A stretch of 64,000 nucleotides of DNA, taken from Phoronis australis. Lineage: Eukaryota; Phoronida; Phoronidae. The notes beneath the pieces were generated by a model. The model saw only the letters and a list, made by a program, of their open reading frames with translations, made no database searches and was not told where the DNA came from. A program made the translations under genes and the position numbers. The stretch is taken from contig NMRA01000184.1 in NCBI GenBank assembly GCA_002633005.1, forward strand, positions 108,328 to 172,327, written 5' to 3'. This document shows, piece by piece, positions 44,463 through 57,560 of the stretch (positions are counted from its first letter, which is position 1; every line of letters begins with the position of its first letter).

Positions 44463-45334
44463 AAGCTTGTCTCATCCATGGTGTGGAGTGTTGTTGGTGG
44501 TGCTTTTTCAGTTTGTTTCTTTCCTTTTTTAATTTGAAGTATTTTATGACAGAAATCTCTAAAAATAGCATAACTGATGAAAACATGGTCATTAGTTTTT
44601 GTGCTGTTTCACAGTTGGCCTGCAGCTGACAGTTTCCTCTTGAACTGTGTTTTGGTGGCAAATGCAATTTGTGCTTCAAAGAAAAAGAAACCCATTAGCA
44701 GGTTACGCCCTAGGACATGAATTTAGCGACATTTTTCTGTGCATTATACACAGTTCTACTTGGTTAGAGGGAAGTTATCTTGCTTTGTGTGTTTGAGTGA
44801 AGTTATTCAGCTTTCATGTTTAATGGTAGTCAAGGTCTTATGGCTTCTATCAGGGGGGTTACAGACATTGGGTACATTGAATTGTAAAGTGATAAAATCA
44901 TGATAAAAAGGAATTCAAAGTAATTTTATTTTTCAACATCTATGGGCGCTATTTACACCAGTGTATGGTTTAACATTTTGTCAAGTTAAGTTTTTCCTTC
45001 GGGGCATCATTCAAAGATCTGCACGCAGGTTTGATCTCTGTCCTTGTCAGCTGTCAAAAATTGTTTCTTAAACCTGGCCAATTTGAAGAAATTGCTCAAA
45101 TTATACGGCTTTTAAGTGGTGGGAAAATACCAATTTCAAGCGCAAGAGTTTTGCTTCGCAAGCAGTTCTCTAATCAGGCTTTGAAGCCAATTACAGTTGG
45201 TTTGTTCCCAAGTGCCACCCTCTTATGTTAATTCACAATATGTCTGGTCAAATTTCATTATGCGTAAATGTGTTTCTTTTGTGGGAAAGCAAGAAAGGTG
45301 AAAGTTCAACTGTTTACTCCAGCTCCTGTGTTCT

Positions 45335-45841
45335 AAAGGCCTTTTCATACTGACTTAACTCCGGTCTAAGCGGAGCGTCGACATTAACTGCAAAGTTAAC
45401 TAAACCGTTCATATTTGCTACCGTAGTTAAGGAACATTGAAGTAAACGGCAAGTGATGCTGTTGTCATCGCAGTAATCGCAAGGTAGCGCTGCACGCAAA
45501 GATTTTTTAATGTGACAATTTGGGAACATTTACATGTGCTACTTGATATTAAACTTATTTTTAATTCGATTGGTGATTATTTGAGCAAAATGCAACCAAC
45601 TATTAGTGACTACACTCCTGAAATTGTTGACGATAACAGTGGCACCTGGCGATAACTTCGATGGCACCCAAGTTGACCGTTCATACTGCACCACAGCATC
45701 GACGCTGCGCTGTTAAATCCACCTGTTAACTGCGATGTTAATTGGAGCTGTTGACTTCTATACAGGACCGAAGTTAAGCGTTCATACTGACCGCAACTCC
45801 CCAAACCAACGACTCATCGATGTTAGTATGAAAAGCCCTTA
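45335..45841. mobile_element. 0.5-kb inverted-repeat transposon with TTTCATACTAAC-type ends
   Basis: The left end AAGGCCTTTTCATACTGAC mirrors the right end GTTAGTATGAAAAGCCCTT. The body is CpG-rich and repeats words such as GTTCATACTG, CGATGTTAA and GAAGTTAA. A second, inverted copy lies at 55877-56822. No coding frame. Confidence 0.75.
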
Positions 45842-48800
45842 TATTTTGTCACCAGATTAAAAATTGAAATGCAGACATTTATTTTATCTTCTTTGTCCGC
45901 TATCTGTCCTACATTTGACTTTCTGGTATGGCAATGGAAATAAAAAAATCCACTGCTGTTGACAAGTGGTTGTTTTTGTGACAGGGCTAACAGAATAATC
46001 TAATCAGTTGTCTTAAAACATCAACCATTTTTTTTTCTTGACCTCACACTGTGTATAGGTTGTTTCTATACCTTGCTATGTTTTGGATGTTGTTCTGTTT
46101 TCCATCTCTGAAAATCTCTTAGGGTTTGATTGAGGCTTGTCGTGCAGGCAGAATTAAGAAAAAATATTGGTGAGAAAATTAATTCAGTGCTTGGAGGCTA
46201 TGGAAATGAGCAGTCTCTGAGCAAACAATGCAACCGTCCTTTGCACTGTGTGGTATGTTCAAGAACATGTTTGTTTTGAGCCTTGAAAATGATACAAGTA
46301 GAAAAGGTATTTTTTTCCTACCAACAAGATACGCTCTCTATTCTGTTGCATTTGATGCGGATGACATCATTCAATCTTAACAACCCACTTCCACCTGTTT
46401 GATTAAGAAACACTGATGCTTTGTTTGTTTCTAATACTTGCACTAGGTATAAACTATACATGTGTGTGTTTACAGTATCATTTTTCCAAATGTCTTGTAA
46501 ACAGTGTAATCCCTTTGAAGCTAAGACTAGAACAGAACTTGGTTTGTTCCATTTAGGTGGTCCATCCTTGCCACAAGCAATACTAGGCCATCTCCAAGCT
46601 TTGTGTACCACATTGATTCAATGGGTATTACTCATTGCACAAACAACCAGTGATCCACAGAGCAATAATGAGATGATTGTGACCATCATATTAAAAGTGG
46701 TTGAGGTTTTGATACATACATGATGGCAGTTATCTCCCCTACCATTTAGGACAAAGATTTCCCCTTATTTTGAACAAAATTGCCAGAATTGCCTTCTCTA
46801 TTTTTCAAGGGCTGATTATCCTACTGGAAATAGCGGAAACTTCTCTAAGTGTTGATTTATGGCATACTCAGTACAAACCATTCCAATTATAGACTAACAT
46901 TGCAATAATCATTATTTTTCTCAAGAAACTTTACAATAACAATATTTGTCTGCCATAATGTGCTGAATAGGCTGGCATATTAAAAAAGTCAATCTTTACT
47001 CTTTTTTTCAAATGTCTCTAATATTATTATAAATGCCCACAGTTTCACAAAACAATGCCTGGTGGTAGCTATGGCATGACACTTTAAAATGGTGACATGT
47101 TTATTTAATCTTTTATGAAAAAATGAAAAATTAAAATTTCCCTTTCCTGCTTGTTGTATGCTTGAAATTTTGCAGAGGTTGTCATGCATAAGGTTTGAAA
47201 TGACAGGTCAAAATGTATTTGTGTTACTGTTGGAATAAGGTGTGGATTTGCTGTAGTATTTTTAATAAACTGTCTTATTGTGATACATTTTTGATTGTTT
47301 TCATGGAATTCTACCAGATGTAATTGTTATACAAGCTTCAGCAGAAATCAATATATTTGATAATTTTATTACCATTGCTATGACAATTAAAATATGCAGT
47401 TCATTGAGTATTTGTTTTCTTTTTTTGAAGAAATATTGCTTACGTAGTTTAATTTAAATTCTCTAAACACTGTTAATTGTAGCATTATATCAGGGCCCTT
47501 GGTGCCTTGATTTTGGGGCCAAATGTCAATCGCTTTACCGTATCAAAAATATTTTAAGTATTACATGAAATTCCCTTCATTAGACCCAAAGCTTCTCCTC
47601 CAGTTATTAAAACTTCTCCTCAGGTTTGAGTCACTTATAACAAAAGATTTCATTTCCGCTGAGGGTGTGGCGAGCGGGGGTGGGAGGGGTAATTTTCCCT
47701 TCAAAAAATTCCCCTCACAAGTCATAGGTGCTTCACCCAGGCTAGAAAGGGTCCTACAGAGAACTTGAACTGACAATTTATCTAAAAAGTTTGGATAGGG
47801 ACCTTCTTGATAAAACATTGTTAAGAATCAGTTAAGTGGTGCTTGTTTTAGTGAGATTCACCAAGATCTTATACTGTATAATCTAGCATTCAACTTAGGT
47901 GGCCAGCCAACAGATGGTGAAACCTTGTGCAGATGAAAACTACAAGATTATTACAGTTCAGCAGATGCGTACTGTTTGCTAATCTGAGCAGTTTTATTAC
48001 TGGAGAAAAAGTGGCATCTTTTTAGTTAACACCCTGGAACTATGTCGTGGCTATCAAAAATGAAAAGATTTGAAATGTAGTTACGAAATTGAACAGTCCA
48101 TTAGGCTATTAACTTGCTTCATCTCGTCCAAGTCTAGTAAATTTTCTCAAAATTGATCAAATGGAAACCCTATTGGATGCTGATAGATTCTGAATCGGTT
48201 TTGAGTGACATCGTTCTCCATAGTTACTAAGGCAATGAGACTGGATCCAAACACAGAGGTTCTGTTTCTCTAACAAACAACAGATGACACTGCCCTGTGC
48301 TTCCAGATGAAGATTTGTGTGGGGCTGAGGTGACTTCAACCCATTAATGTGATTTTTAAAAAGTTAAGCACTACTAGACGAAGATTTGAGTGCTGCTGCA
48401 TAATAGACATCACCTCATTTACGTGAACTTTCAGTTTCTTAACGAAAATGCAAAATGGATTGCACTGTCTTAGAATCAGTTTGATTCAATGTTTTTGTTA
48501 GGCGACAATGTCAGTCACAAGCTATTGATTCTTGCAACACTATCCCAAGCATACTGCCTCCCATTTATGGCCTGCTAATTCGCCGAACTTGTCGAAAATT
48601 TTTGAGTCATTCTGAAAACGTGTGTTTGTGAGAACTTGAAAGATCTTACTGTCGCTACTTGAGCCTGGTTCTACTTGACTGTATTTACTTAGATTTCTAG
48701 ACCCTTGGAGACGTTTCGTCTCCTTCAATGGGCGTGATGCTGACTACTAGAAGCGGAAACTTGAAAGATCGCATTCTGGATTCATGAAACTTAAACTGTG

Positions 48801-49802
48801 TCTTATCTTGTCAACAGCATGCCACAGAGACTTGCAAAACTTAAGTAGCATTGACGGACGGAAAAAAACAAGTATTAGAGTGGATAAAAAATAAACCCCT
48901 TTTATTAATCTTGCTGAGTGCTCATCATCTTAAAAACCAGTTGCAAACTTTTTAGATATCCTGTAGACTAGACACCTGGTCTCTGCTGGATAACAAGCAA
49001 TCTGTGCATGACAACAATGGCTTCAGGCTATGTGCACCACAAGGCTTTTTGATGACCTGCTACAGTGATACCCTTGTTGAAGAAAATTTACCTTCAGACT
49101 CGAAGGGGGGGAAATAGTGAAATTAAGGAAAAATAACATAATCTAAAAAATGGTAAAACTATTAGCGAGTCCAACTACTGTGCTGTCCCCTAGTGGGGAT
49201 TTTGTTTTCTTTTGCATCTGCGGTCGAATCTCCTGAACCTTTGAAGGAGCTTTGTGAAATTTGAAAGATGTGTTCCTATGGAGCTGACAACAGATGGTAA
49301 CTAATCCAAATACTGCTGTGCCCCCTAGTCGCAAAATGTTTTTTACATTTGCCTCAGTATCTTCAGAGTTACTGGGAAATTACTTAGTTTTCTGCAGATA
49401 AGATTGGGTATGTATAATTTGGAAATCACTTTGAGGACCAAAAATCCAAGTATATGCCCAGGCATCAATTTCAAAGTGACGAATATACTCCCAGGTATAT
49501 CTACACTGTAGTCTGTAGTCTGAATCCGAATTGAAACCAAGAGTGTGATTGCACAATGGTGTTGGTCAATGTATGATTTACCCCAACAGTTGCGTTTTTG
49601 TGTCCATTTCCTATGAAACTCAGGAAAGTTTTGGGGTTTAAGCATGCATATTTTTCTGTTTTTCTGAAATGTGTTCTCTGCCCACTGGACATATGTGCAG
49701 TAAATTGTAAGATGAATCTGCACTTTTAAATGAATGGAATTCCTAGCATCTGTGTAATGTAGAAATTTTTGTGTGATGAAATAAGGAATTTGTACTCATA
49801 TG

Positions 49803-49852
49803 TGGAAACCCCCAACCCCCCTCCCCCCCCCACACACACCCCTCTTATCATC
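49803..49852. repeat. C-rich/CA tract
   Basis: A purely low-complexity run of C with short AC steps (AACCCCCCTCCCCC then CACACACACC). The minus-strand frame through it is poly-Gly. Confidence 0.9.
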
Positions 49853-51217
49853 TCGGGGGACACTTTTTTTGTAGGTTTTTGTTCAAATTCAGGTAAGCTT
49901 CTTGTAAACAGCTTGAAGCCATATGTGTACTCTGATCCCATTTTGTGAAGGCTGTTTATCACTCAAACAAAGGTAATTTAGATTGGTCTCAGTGCATCAT
50001 GCCCATAATATCCCTGATAAGGAGACACTAATTTGTTGTTCTTTGCTCTTTAACTGTGCCTTTCAGCCTCATGTTTTGTAACATTAGCTTCAGTTTGCTA
50101 TAACAAAGGCTGTTAGGGAGCCACTGATTCAGTATACCCCTAGCCAGTTTTATATTCAACAGATGCCACTGAGCAGGATAAGGCACTGCTAATCCATCCA
50201 TTGTGTTGCCACAAGATACTATCTATTGTCTTCTGAATTTTAAGTCTCCTGTACCTGTCCAGGAATGCATTCAGCAAAGCTAGAATCAATTTGAGATCAT
50301 GGAAGTCTTGTGGAATATCCCTATGCATACAAAGGAAGTCAACTTAGCTTTCACTCACTAACCAGTTAGAGTATTGAACATGCCTCAGGGTGCACCCTCT
50401 GTTTACAATTTTGTATCAAGTTGGTAGAAATAGTGTCTTGATGATATGACGGTGTCATTATTGGAAATTTAAGCCAAAAAAGGTTAATTTGCAAATATCC
50501 TGTTGTAGTAGTTATCTGATAAGATGTCAGATTTTCAGAATGTTGTCTTATGTCTATCTGAATCAAGTGCAAAACACTTGAGGCTTATTTCCCCTGAAAT
50601 ATAACTTTTTACTTATCTGCCATGAAACTTGCAAGTAACTACGATTTAGTTTTGTTTTTTTAATTCACGGCAAGAAACCCATGAACTAGCAAAAGTCCCA
50701 GGTATGTAACCAGAGGGGGAGTCCAGGGAGTACAAACCCCCTGCTCAGTATTTTTTTTTGCTTTTAGAATAGAGGAATCTTATAAGCACCCTATGTTTGT
50801 CCCATGTTGGCTCCTCTGGAGTGTACCGTAGATTCGTGGCTGCCTGCATATTATTAAAGGCCTACCAATAAGGAGCTCTTCTAAGATTTGAAAACTGGGG
50901 ATCTAAATTTGCAGGACTGACTCTCAACATAAGTGGGGAGTTAATATGTTATTATCCTGACATCACAGGGCAGATATTTATTCCCCCAAAAATAAAACTG
51001 GCCTACCTGTTGGTAGCCATGACAACCACTATGGGTCTCTGCTACCAACTAAAACCAAAAGTGACTTTCAGCAATGAGCTCAGCTAATTGCCATCAGCAA
51101 GGCTAGTTAGTGTATCATGAGTTTAACACAGCCGCACAGGTCTGCGTGGGATATTACCACACATTGGGACTATGCAAGCGATCAGATAATGAACTCGCTA
51201 GCTTTTACATAGGTTTT

Positions 51218-51649
51218 AGTGCCGTTTACTCTACAAAAGTTGATACGGATCAGCTGACACGGAACGAGTTGTTCCAGCACAAGTATGTGTGTAAACAGGA
51301 CTGAACTGAAGCAAGTTGACACCGCGGTGACAACTTTTGCCACCTGTTTGTGAGGTAGAGCAATTTGCGCTACAACATCTTGCTCCGTGTCAATTATGTG
51401 TCTAAACGCGAAACTGGGGCAAGGTGGAAAGGACCATCTTTACTGCGCTTGTGTAATGACCTAAATACAGGTTCTCTGTGTCTTCAACTATCGTCATTTG
51501 TAAATCTGCGCATGTGTGATCCACTCTCCAGCCTACAATTTCCGTCTTGCCACAGTTAGTGAGTTGTGTGTGTAAACGGATGCTTGACACCTATGAATTT
51601 GCTCTGTGTCAGTTGCGCGGGGCCAAAAGTTGATGTCTAAACGGGACTA
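51218..51649. mobile_element. CCGTTTA-ended transposon, copy 1
   Basis: Ends are TAGTGCCGTTTACTC on the left and TCTAAACGGGACTA on the right. The body holds CTGACACGGAACGAGTTGTT, GACACCGCGGTGACAA and TGTGTCTAAACGCGAAACTG. It is nearly the same as the element at 56273-56697 and related to 57130-57560. About 430 bp, non-autonomous. Confidence 0.8.
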
Positions 51650-52070
51650 TAGTGTCACTGAATCCACCTTTGGAGTGTTTTTGCATTACCAGATAATCGG
51701 TAAATATATAAATTAAATTCTTTTTGTTCCTGTTCATGATCTGTACAATTTGGCTCCTTCCTCAATGAACCATATCCTCTCTGTCTCCATGGAGGCAATG
51801 ACCATTAAGCATTGATGTTTATGATGTCTTCATTCTTCATGAAATATGTGTAGTGACTGTGAAATGAGGTTTGTGGGTGTTGTAGCCTGTTTTTGTCTTA
51901 ATTAGTTTTGCAGGCAACACCTGATACAAGTCTAATTTTCCATAAGTGCTTGTTCGGGGAATAGTTTGTACCAGTGGATGCAATGTAGCCTGCAATAAAA
52001 ATTTCCTGTTACTTTTTGACATGATGTTCTCTTAGAATTTGAGTCGTACCAAGTGTAAGGAAACAATAAC

Positions 52071-52232
52071 GTGAGGATTTTGGTGATTAAATGATTTGTT
52101 TTAACAATGGTATCTTAAAAAAGTGAGGATTTTGGTGATTAATTGATTTGTTTTAACAAATGGTATCTAAATAAAACTTGAGGATTTTGGTGATCAAATG
52201 ATTTGTTTTAACAAATGGTATCCAAATAATAA
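52071..52232. repeat. Three tandem ~54-bp units
   Basis: GTGAGGATTTTGGTGATTAA followed by GATTTGTTTTAACAA and TGGTATC is present three times, starting near 52071, 52123 and 52178, with few differences. Confidence 0.9.
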
Positions 52233-52699
52233 GTAGAGTTTGCTTTCATTTGGAAAATGAAAATTTTACCTTTTTGGATAGTTTTAAGTATCAAATTAAA
52301 GAGGTCATGTCCTAAATTCAGAAAATGTCATGGAACTTCAGCTTGCATTACCTTTGTTCTAAATTGGAACTTGAGTTTTTGCTTAGTGAGTAATTCTGTC
52401 AGGTACCAAATAATCCCGTTATTGAAATGAAAAACTGAAAAGCATGTTTTTGAAGTGAAACCGACTGGTGGACATCAGACGGGGAACAAGTCTAAGTTGA
52501 TGTCGGATGTATTAAATATTACAAAACTGAAAATTTTTAATCAGTAAAAGTATACGTCTTCTGAAAGTTGCAAAGTCCATAGAATTAGATTTTGTACTAT
52601 TGTGACATTTATTGGTTCACACTAACAAGGGAGTAGATTGATGGCGAAGTAATGATGTCTTGAACATGAACAAATTACATGGAAATGCTCAAGATCAAG

Positions 52700-52880
52700 T
52701 GTCAGTTTTCTAAATTATCATTTTGTTTTAGTTTTTTGTGACAGCAATAAAAGTCCTATTTTTGATAGCCCCTCGTGCAAAATGGAACATTTTAACCATT
52801 TCCTGACTGCGTTTTGGTGAATAGTGCATAAAGCATACCCAAATTTGGACATTGTTCTAGGGTCCTTCATAATCTCAGAA
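52700..52880. mobile_element. TAAGGTTATG-family transposon fragment
   Basis: It has TTTTGATAGCCCCTCGTGC, CCAAATTTGGACATTGTTC and AGGGTCCTTCATAATCTCA, in the family order. The right end is mutated (CATAATCTC for CATAACCTT). Confidence 0.5.
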
Positions 52881-55876
52881 AGTTAATTAATTAAAGAATG
52901 AAGCAGTTTATTAAGCCAAAAATTAGCAATATGGACTGTTATTTCACCCGCTGAATAATCACATTGTGTGAAATGTCTTAAGGTGATAGTCTACCTAAAC
53001 AGCACTGAATATACCTCCATAGATGATTGCATTTGTGAACCATTGTAAATTTGAGGTATGACAACAACACAAGTGGTGTTTCCTAATGAGATAATAGCCT
53101 GAAATAGGCTGTACCTCCACTTCTACCCCACTGGCTGTCTATTATGAAGGATAACTTGCTTGTCGAACTCCTAGCTCATTATCAACTCAAGCGAAGGACA
53201 GATAACTCTTTCCTCTCTTCAAAGGCAGACTTTCTGTCAAAAGTCCATTTATGAATGAAGACAATTTTAGTTCAGGACAGCCACTGAGAAAATTGCTGAT
53301 TTCGTGCCATTGCCGGAATTGTAGGGTCTGTCATATTTTAGCATTCAACAAAAACATGAATATTGATGAAACATAACTGTTGCCTCCATAGCAAGGTAAA
53401 AGTTTCATCACTTTTTCAATCTCTGTTCTCGGGAATTTACCTGGAAGTTTTTATCAGCATTCTGATGGCTGTCTACATTACTTCTGCTTGCTATGAATCA
53501 CCCTGTGTTACCAATTAACATTTAGACATCTGTTTTTGTTCCCAATAGAAAAAGTCAGTTCGTCCAATGTACATTAAGACTTGCATGATTTTAAACTCCA
53601 TTATTCTTAGTGAGTAAAGAAATGCAATTACGAAAAGTGGATTTTAAAGGGGCATTTAACTGCTGCTCAGCTGTCAAGGTTGAATTCTTAACCAAAGTGC
53701 TTTGTGGTGCTTTCCCATTAGGTAAAATTTGGTTTACCGAAGCTTCGCCAAAATTTTGCATACCTTTCCGACTAGACAGCGTTATCAAAGTTATCACTAA
53801 GATACCAGACAACACAATTCATTCATACTCTCACATTAATATTGAGTAGTGGGTTCGAGGCTAACCGAGAATTGTTCTCCTGCCATTTATGAGTGTTTAT
53901 GAAAATGATCAGTGTCATCCTTCATCAGATATTCTTTCTTTTATTTATTTATTTATGTGCGTCTATTGAGACCACATTGGTTCCGGTACTATAACAAAGA
54001 ATGCATTTTGGGAGTCTCGCGTGGTAGTATATCGTTGCTGCGACCTGTACAGATTTCAGCGAAGTTTTGCTCTGACCTTTCCGTCACTACACTGAAGTTT
54101 CGGTGAGTACCAAAGCTTTGCTTTCAAGTTCTACTATTTTCGGCGAAATTTCGCTTGCAGATTACCATACGGTAACTACCAGAGTTAACCTTTCCCTCAT
54201 ACTGAGACTTTGGTAAAAGCGAAATTTCGCCTTAGATGGATAAGCACCTTTGGGGTTTAAAAACATTACCACGCTCATTCGATCTTGAATTGTTACCAAA
54301 TTAGCTTGCGACTCAAGTTACAAGCAGTGGTACCTGCACCATTTTCAAATTCGCATTATTTTAGGGCTGGCCAACCCCAATGAATTGTGAAGGTATTTGA
54401 GGAGTCTCTGATGGTTGTGATGTTCTTGTTGGTGACAAAAACAGAATCCTGTCACAGTAAGGAATATTAGGGAATTGATTTTGTGAGAGTACGACATCCA
54501 ATTCTATTTTTACTTTTTAGCCAGCAAAATGTGGCGAAATTCAGCTTTAAGAAAATATTACTTGTACTTAAAAATAACACTGCAGAGAAAATCATTCTGA
54601 TTTTTTATATCATAAAATGATAATTGAAATAGTAATGGATGCAATCCATAGTGAAGATTGTATCATCCTCATTTTGTTTTATAAAATTCTTCCTTATTCA
54701 ATGTCTCAAATACAGAACAGGGTTTATTTTTATACCAATCACTGGGTGAATGACAACGTTTAGTCATAATATTGCAATGTGAATATCCCTTTTCAAGGGT
54801 TAACTACAGGGTCAAAATGGGCTATCAAATTTGGAAAAGCGTGACACAGATTTGATAGCTCAATACCGTTAGAATTCAAGGAACTGATCCTTTTCAAATA
54901 TTTAGAATTGGAGTTAAAGTTGAAGTGATGGTAAACAAAGGCTGTGACTGGGACCTTCGATTTTTTATGATGGTTTTCAGCTGAAACATTTTTGTGATGT
55001 TCATTTGAATGTCATCTTTTCATAACTCCAATGACCCATGCATCAAACGAGGATAACTTCAATTTCTGTTAATTTCCAAAATCAGCCTAAAAGGTTTAAC
55101 TAATTTGTAGTTTATATCAACACTCCAGGAGTGTAGGGGAGTTAGAGTGGTATATCAAAGGAAAGGTGTTTTACTTTTAGAGTTAGATTTAAATTTGGAT
55201 TTTAGTGGGCTCGGGATTTTCCTCTTTTAAGAAGAATATACTCTTTTTTTGGTTGCGATTTCATTGTATTTGATTTTCAATTTCCTCCTTTATCATCTCT
55301 TTTTATCATGATTTTGACTTCATTCATGCGCTAATGTTTATTTCAGTTAAATTTTACAACACAGAAAATATTTCTATGACACTAGCCTATTTTTGTCACC
55401 GGTCATTCCAAGTTCTGATTTTAGATCCAGTTTTCTTCAGTAGCGCAAGTTTATAACACATAGTCTTCATGCTTAACAGTGCATCACAATCATGAATTTC
55501 AATCCCAAAATGAGAAAATAGATGACAATTAATTGGGTTTTTTTTGTAGTATTGTTTAAATGTGTCAAAATTGTTGGTAGGTTAGATGACTGCAGTGTGA
55601 TTGGCTGCTCTCCCTCTGTGTGCTACAGAGTAACTATGGATGCTCACAGATAAAAGTGGCTATATATTGTTATCAAACTGATTGGTGCGATTGTCACGAT
55701 TAAACGATCAGTTGCAGTGTCAATTTTTCTGAAAAAAATAGGACTGCAGTGTAAATGTGGCACTAGAAGATTTGTGTAACAATCAGATATGTATTACCAA
55801 CACATTGTTTACCTGTTGATTAGATTGCTCTATTTGATGAATCACTTTTATGCAAAATGCTGACAGGTTTAACATA

Positions 55877-56822
55877 TAAGTCCTTTCATACTAATGTCGA
55901 CGTGTCGATGTTTTGGTGAGTTGCGGTCAATCTGAATTAACGGTTACCTTCGGTGCTGAATCGAAGTTAACAGCGCCAGTTAACTTTGCAAGAAACAGGC
56001 GGATTTAACAGCGAAGCGTTGACGATGCGGTGCGGTATGAACAGTCAGCTGTGGTCTCATCGAAGTTATCGCTTGGGGCCAATGCTATCGTCAACAATTA
56101 GAGGCAGTGTCATCGCTAATAGTGGCTTATGTTTTGCTTGAATAATCACCAATCAAATTAGAAGTAAGTTTTATGTCAATTAGCACCCATAAATGTTCTC
56201 AAATTGTCCCATTAAAAAATCTTAGCCCGATCAGGATGCATCAGCACTACCTTGTGATTACTTCGATGATAATAGTGCCGTTTACACTTACAAAATTGAC
56301 GCGGATCTGCTGACACGGAACGAGTTGTTCCAGTGTGTAAATGAACTGACACGGAGCAAATTGACACCGCGGTGACAAATTTTTGCCACCCGTTGGTGAG
56401 GTAGAGCAATTTGCGCCCGAACATCTTGCGCCGTGTCAATTATAAGTCTAAACGCGAAACTGGAGTAAGGCGGAAAGGATCATCTCTACTGCGCTTGTGC
56501 AATGACCTTGATACGGGGTCTTTGTCTCTGCAACTCCCGTCATTTGTAAACCTGCGCATGTGCGATTCAGTCTCTCCAGCCTGCAATTTTTGTCTTGCCA
56601 TGGTTAGTGAGTTGTGTGTGTAAGCGGTCACTTGACACGGGCCAATTTGCTCCGTGTCAGTTGCGCTGGGCCAAAAGTTGATGTCTAAACGGGACTTAAA
56701 TAACATCACCCACTGTTTACTTCGATGCCAGTATGAAGCTGGTATGAATGGTTCATTTAATTTCTCAGTTTACGTCAATGCTCCGCTCATACTGGAGTTA
56801 AGTTAGTATGAAAGGGCCTATG
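55877..56822. mobile_element. TTTCATACTAAC-type transposon, inverted copy interrupted by another element
   Basis: Ends AAGTCCTTTCATACTAATG and AGTTAGTATGAAAGGGCCT are inverted repeats. Flanking parts match the reverse complement of the element at 45335-45841. The copy is split by the CCGTTTA-ended element at 56273-56697, so removing that insert restores a roughly 520-bp element. Confidence 0.75.
56273..56697. mobile_element. CCGTTTA-ended transposon, copy 2, nested
   Basis: Ends are TAGTGCCGTTTACAC and TCTAAACGGGACTTA. The body closely matches 51218-51649, including CTGACACGGAACGAGTTGTT and GACACCGCGGTGACAA. It lies within the older element at 55877-56822. Flanking ATAATAG and AAATAAC may be a degenerate target duplication; I cannot fix its length. 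Confidence 0.8.
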
Positions 56823-57129
56823 AGTTATGTCCTGAATTAAGTGCCGTAAACAGTACAGTTATTCCCACTAGGTCTAGTTGTAGTGTGAATGCTACTTGGG
56901 CTCAGGGACATCTTGACACTTGTGGGACAATCTATCCCACCGTATTTAAGGAGGTAGGGTAACTTGATTTAAGGTTTACTGCCCCAGTGCAAGTCGTAGT
57001 GTGGATGGAAACTTGCAGACAAGGCGGAAGTATAATTGCCAGCTGTGTGCTTGCTCATTTGCATACATAGAGTTGTCTTAATCATTTTTGCTCCATATTT
57101 GTTACGTGGTGGCGCAAGTTGTTCTTAGG

Positions 57130-57424
57130 GTAATTCGTAGTGTGGACACAACTTAAGTGTGACTGTGCCATCAAAGACACTGTTCGGCATGCTCACATAA
57201 ACAAAAGCGAATTTCCAAATCATGTGGAATGACAGTGGGTCACCTGTATATACACCATTGCACAAGAGCATTGAAAGATGGTCAGATTCCTCCCTGCCCC
57301 AGTTGTGTTTAGACGTGTAATTGACACTGCATGAAGCAACTGATCGAGTGTAGCTCGCTCTACCTCTCAAACCGTTGCACAAATGGCCGCCGCCAAGTGT
57401 CAACTTGCTCTGTGTCTGTTGTGC

Positions 57425-57472
<48 letters not shown>

Positions 57473-57560
57473 GCCCAATCAGCTGTTCCATGTTAGTTCC
57501 TCCGTGACAAGCTGTCTCCTTGTAAAATGTGGCTATATGTAAATACATGTGTACCATACC
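57130..57560. mobile_element. Diverged inverted copy of the CCGTTTA-ended transposon with a (CA)n tract
   Basis: Read on the minus strand it has GACACAGAGCAAGTTGACAC, GAGAGGTAGAGC, GTGTCAATTACACGTCTAAA and CTTGTGCAATGGTG, following the order of the copies at 51218 and 56273. A (CA)n tract lies near one end. Termini are unclear. Confidence 0.5.
57427..57468. repeat. (CA)n dinucleotide microsatellite
   Basis: Uninterrupted CA repeats, about 21 units. Confidence 0.98.

Noticed and set aside
46553-46723. Plus-strand frame reading GGPSLPQAILGHLQALCTTL and ending VEVLIHT
   Set aside because: Protein-like and preceded by a possible acceptor (CATTTAG), but I recognise no family and cannot join it to another exon. 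It could be a terminal exon of the 42459 gene.
48540-48728. 62-codon minus-strand frame, KETKRLQGSRNLSKYSQVEPG
   Set aside because: Composition is somewhat protein-like, but there is no family, no start context and no partner exon.
49726-49962. Minus-strand frame with a poly-Gly stretch
   Set aside because: The Gly run is the complement of the C-rich tract at 49803-49852.
53610-53849. Open frames on both strands (79 and 74 codons)
   Set aside because: No domain, no splice support, and CpG words similar to nearby transposon DNA.
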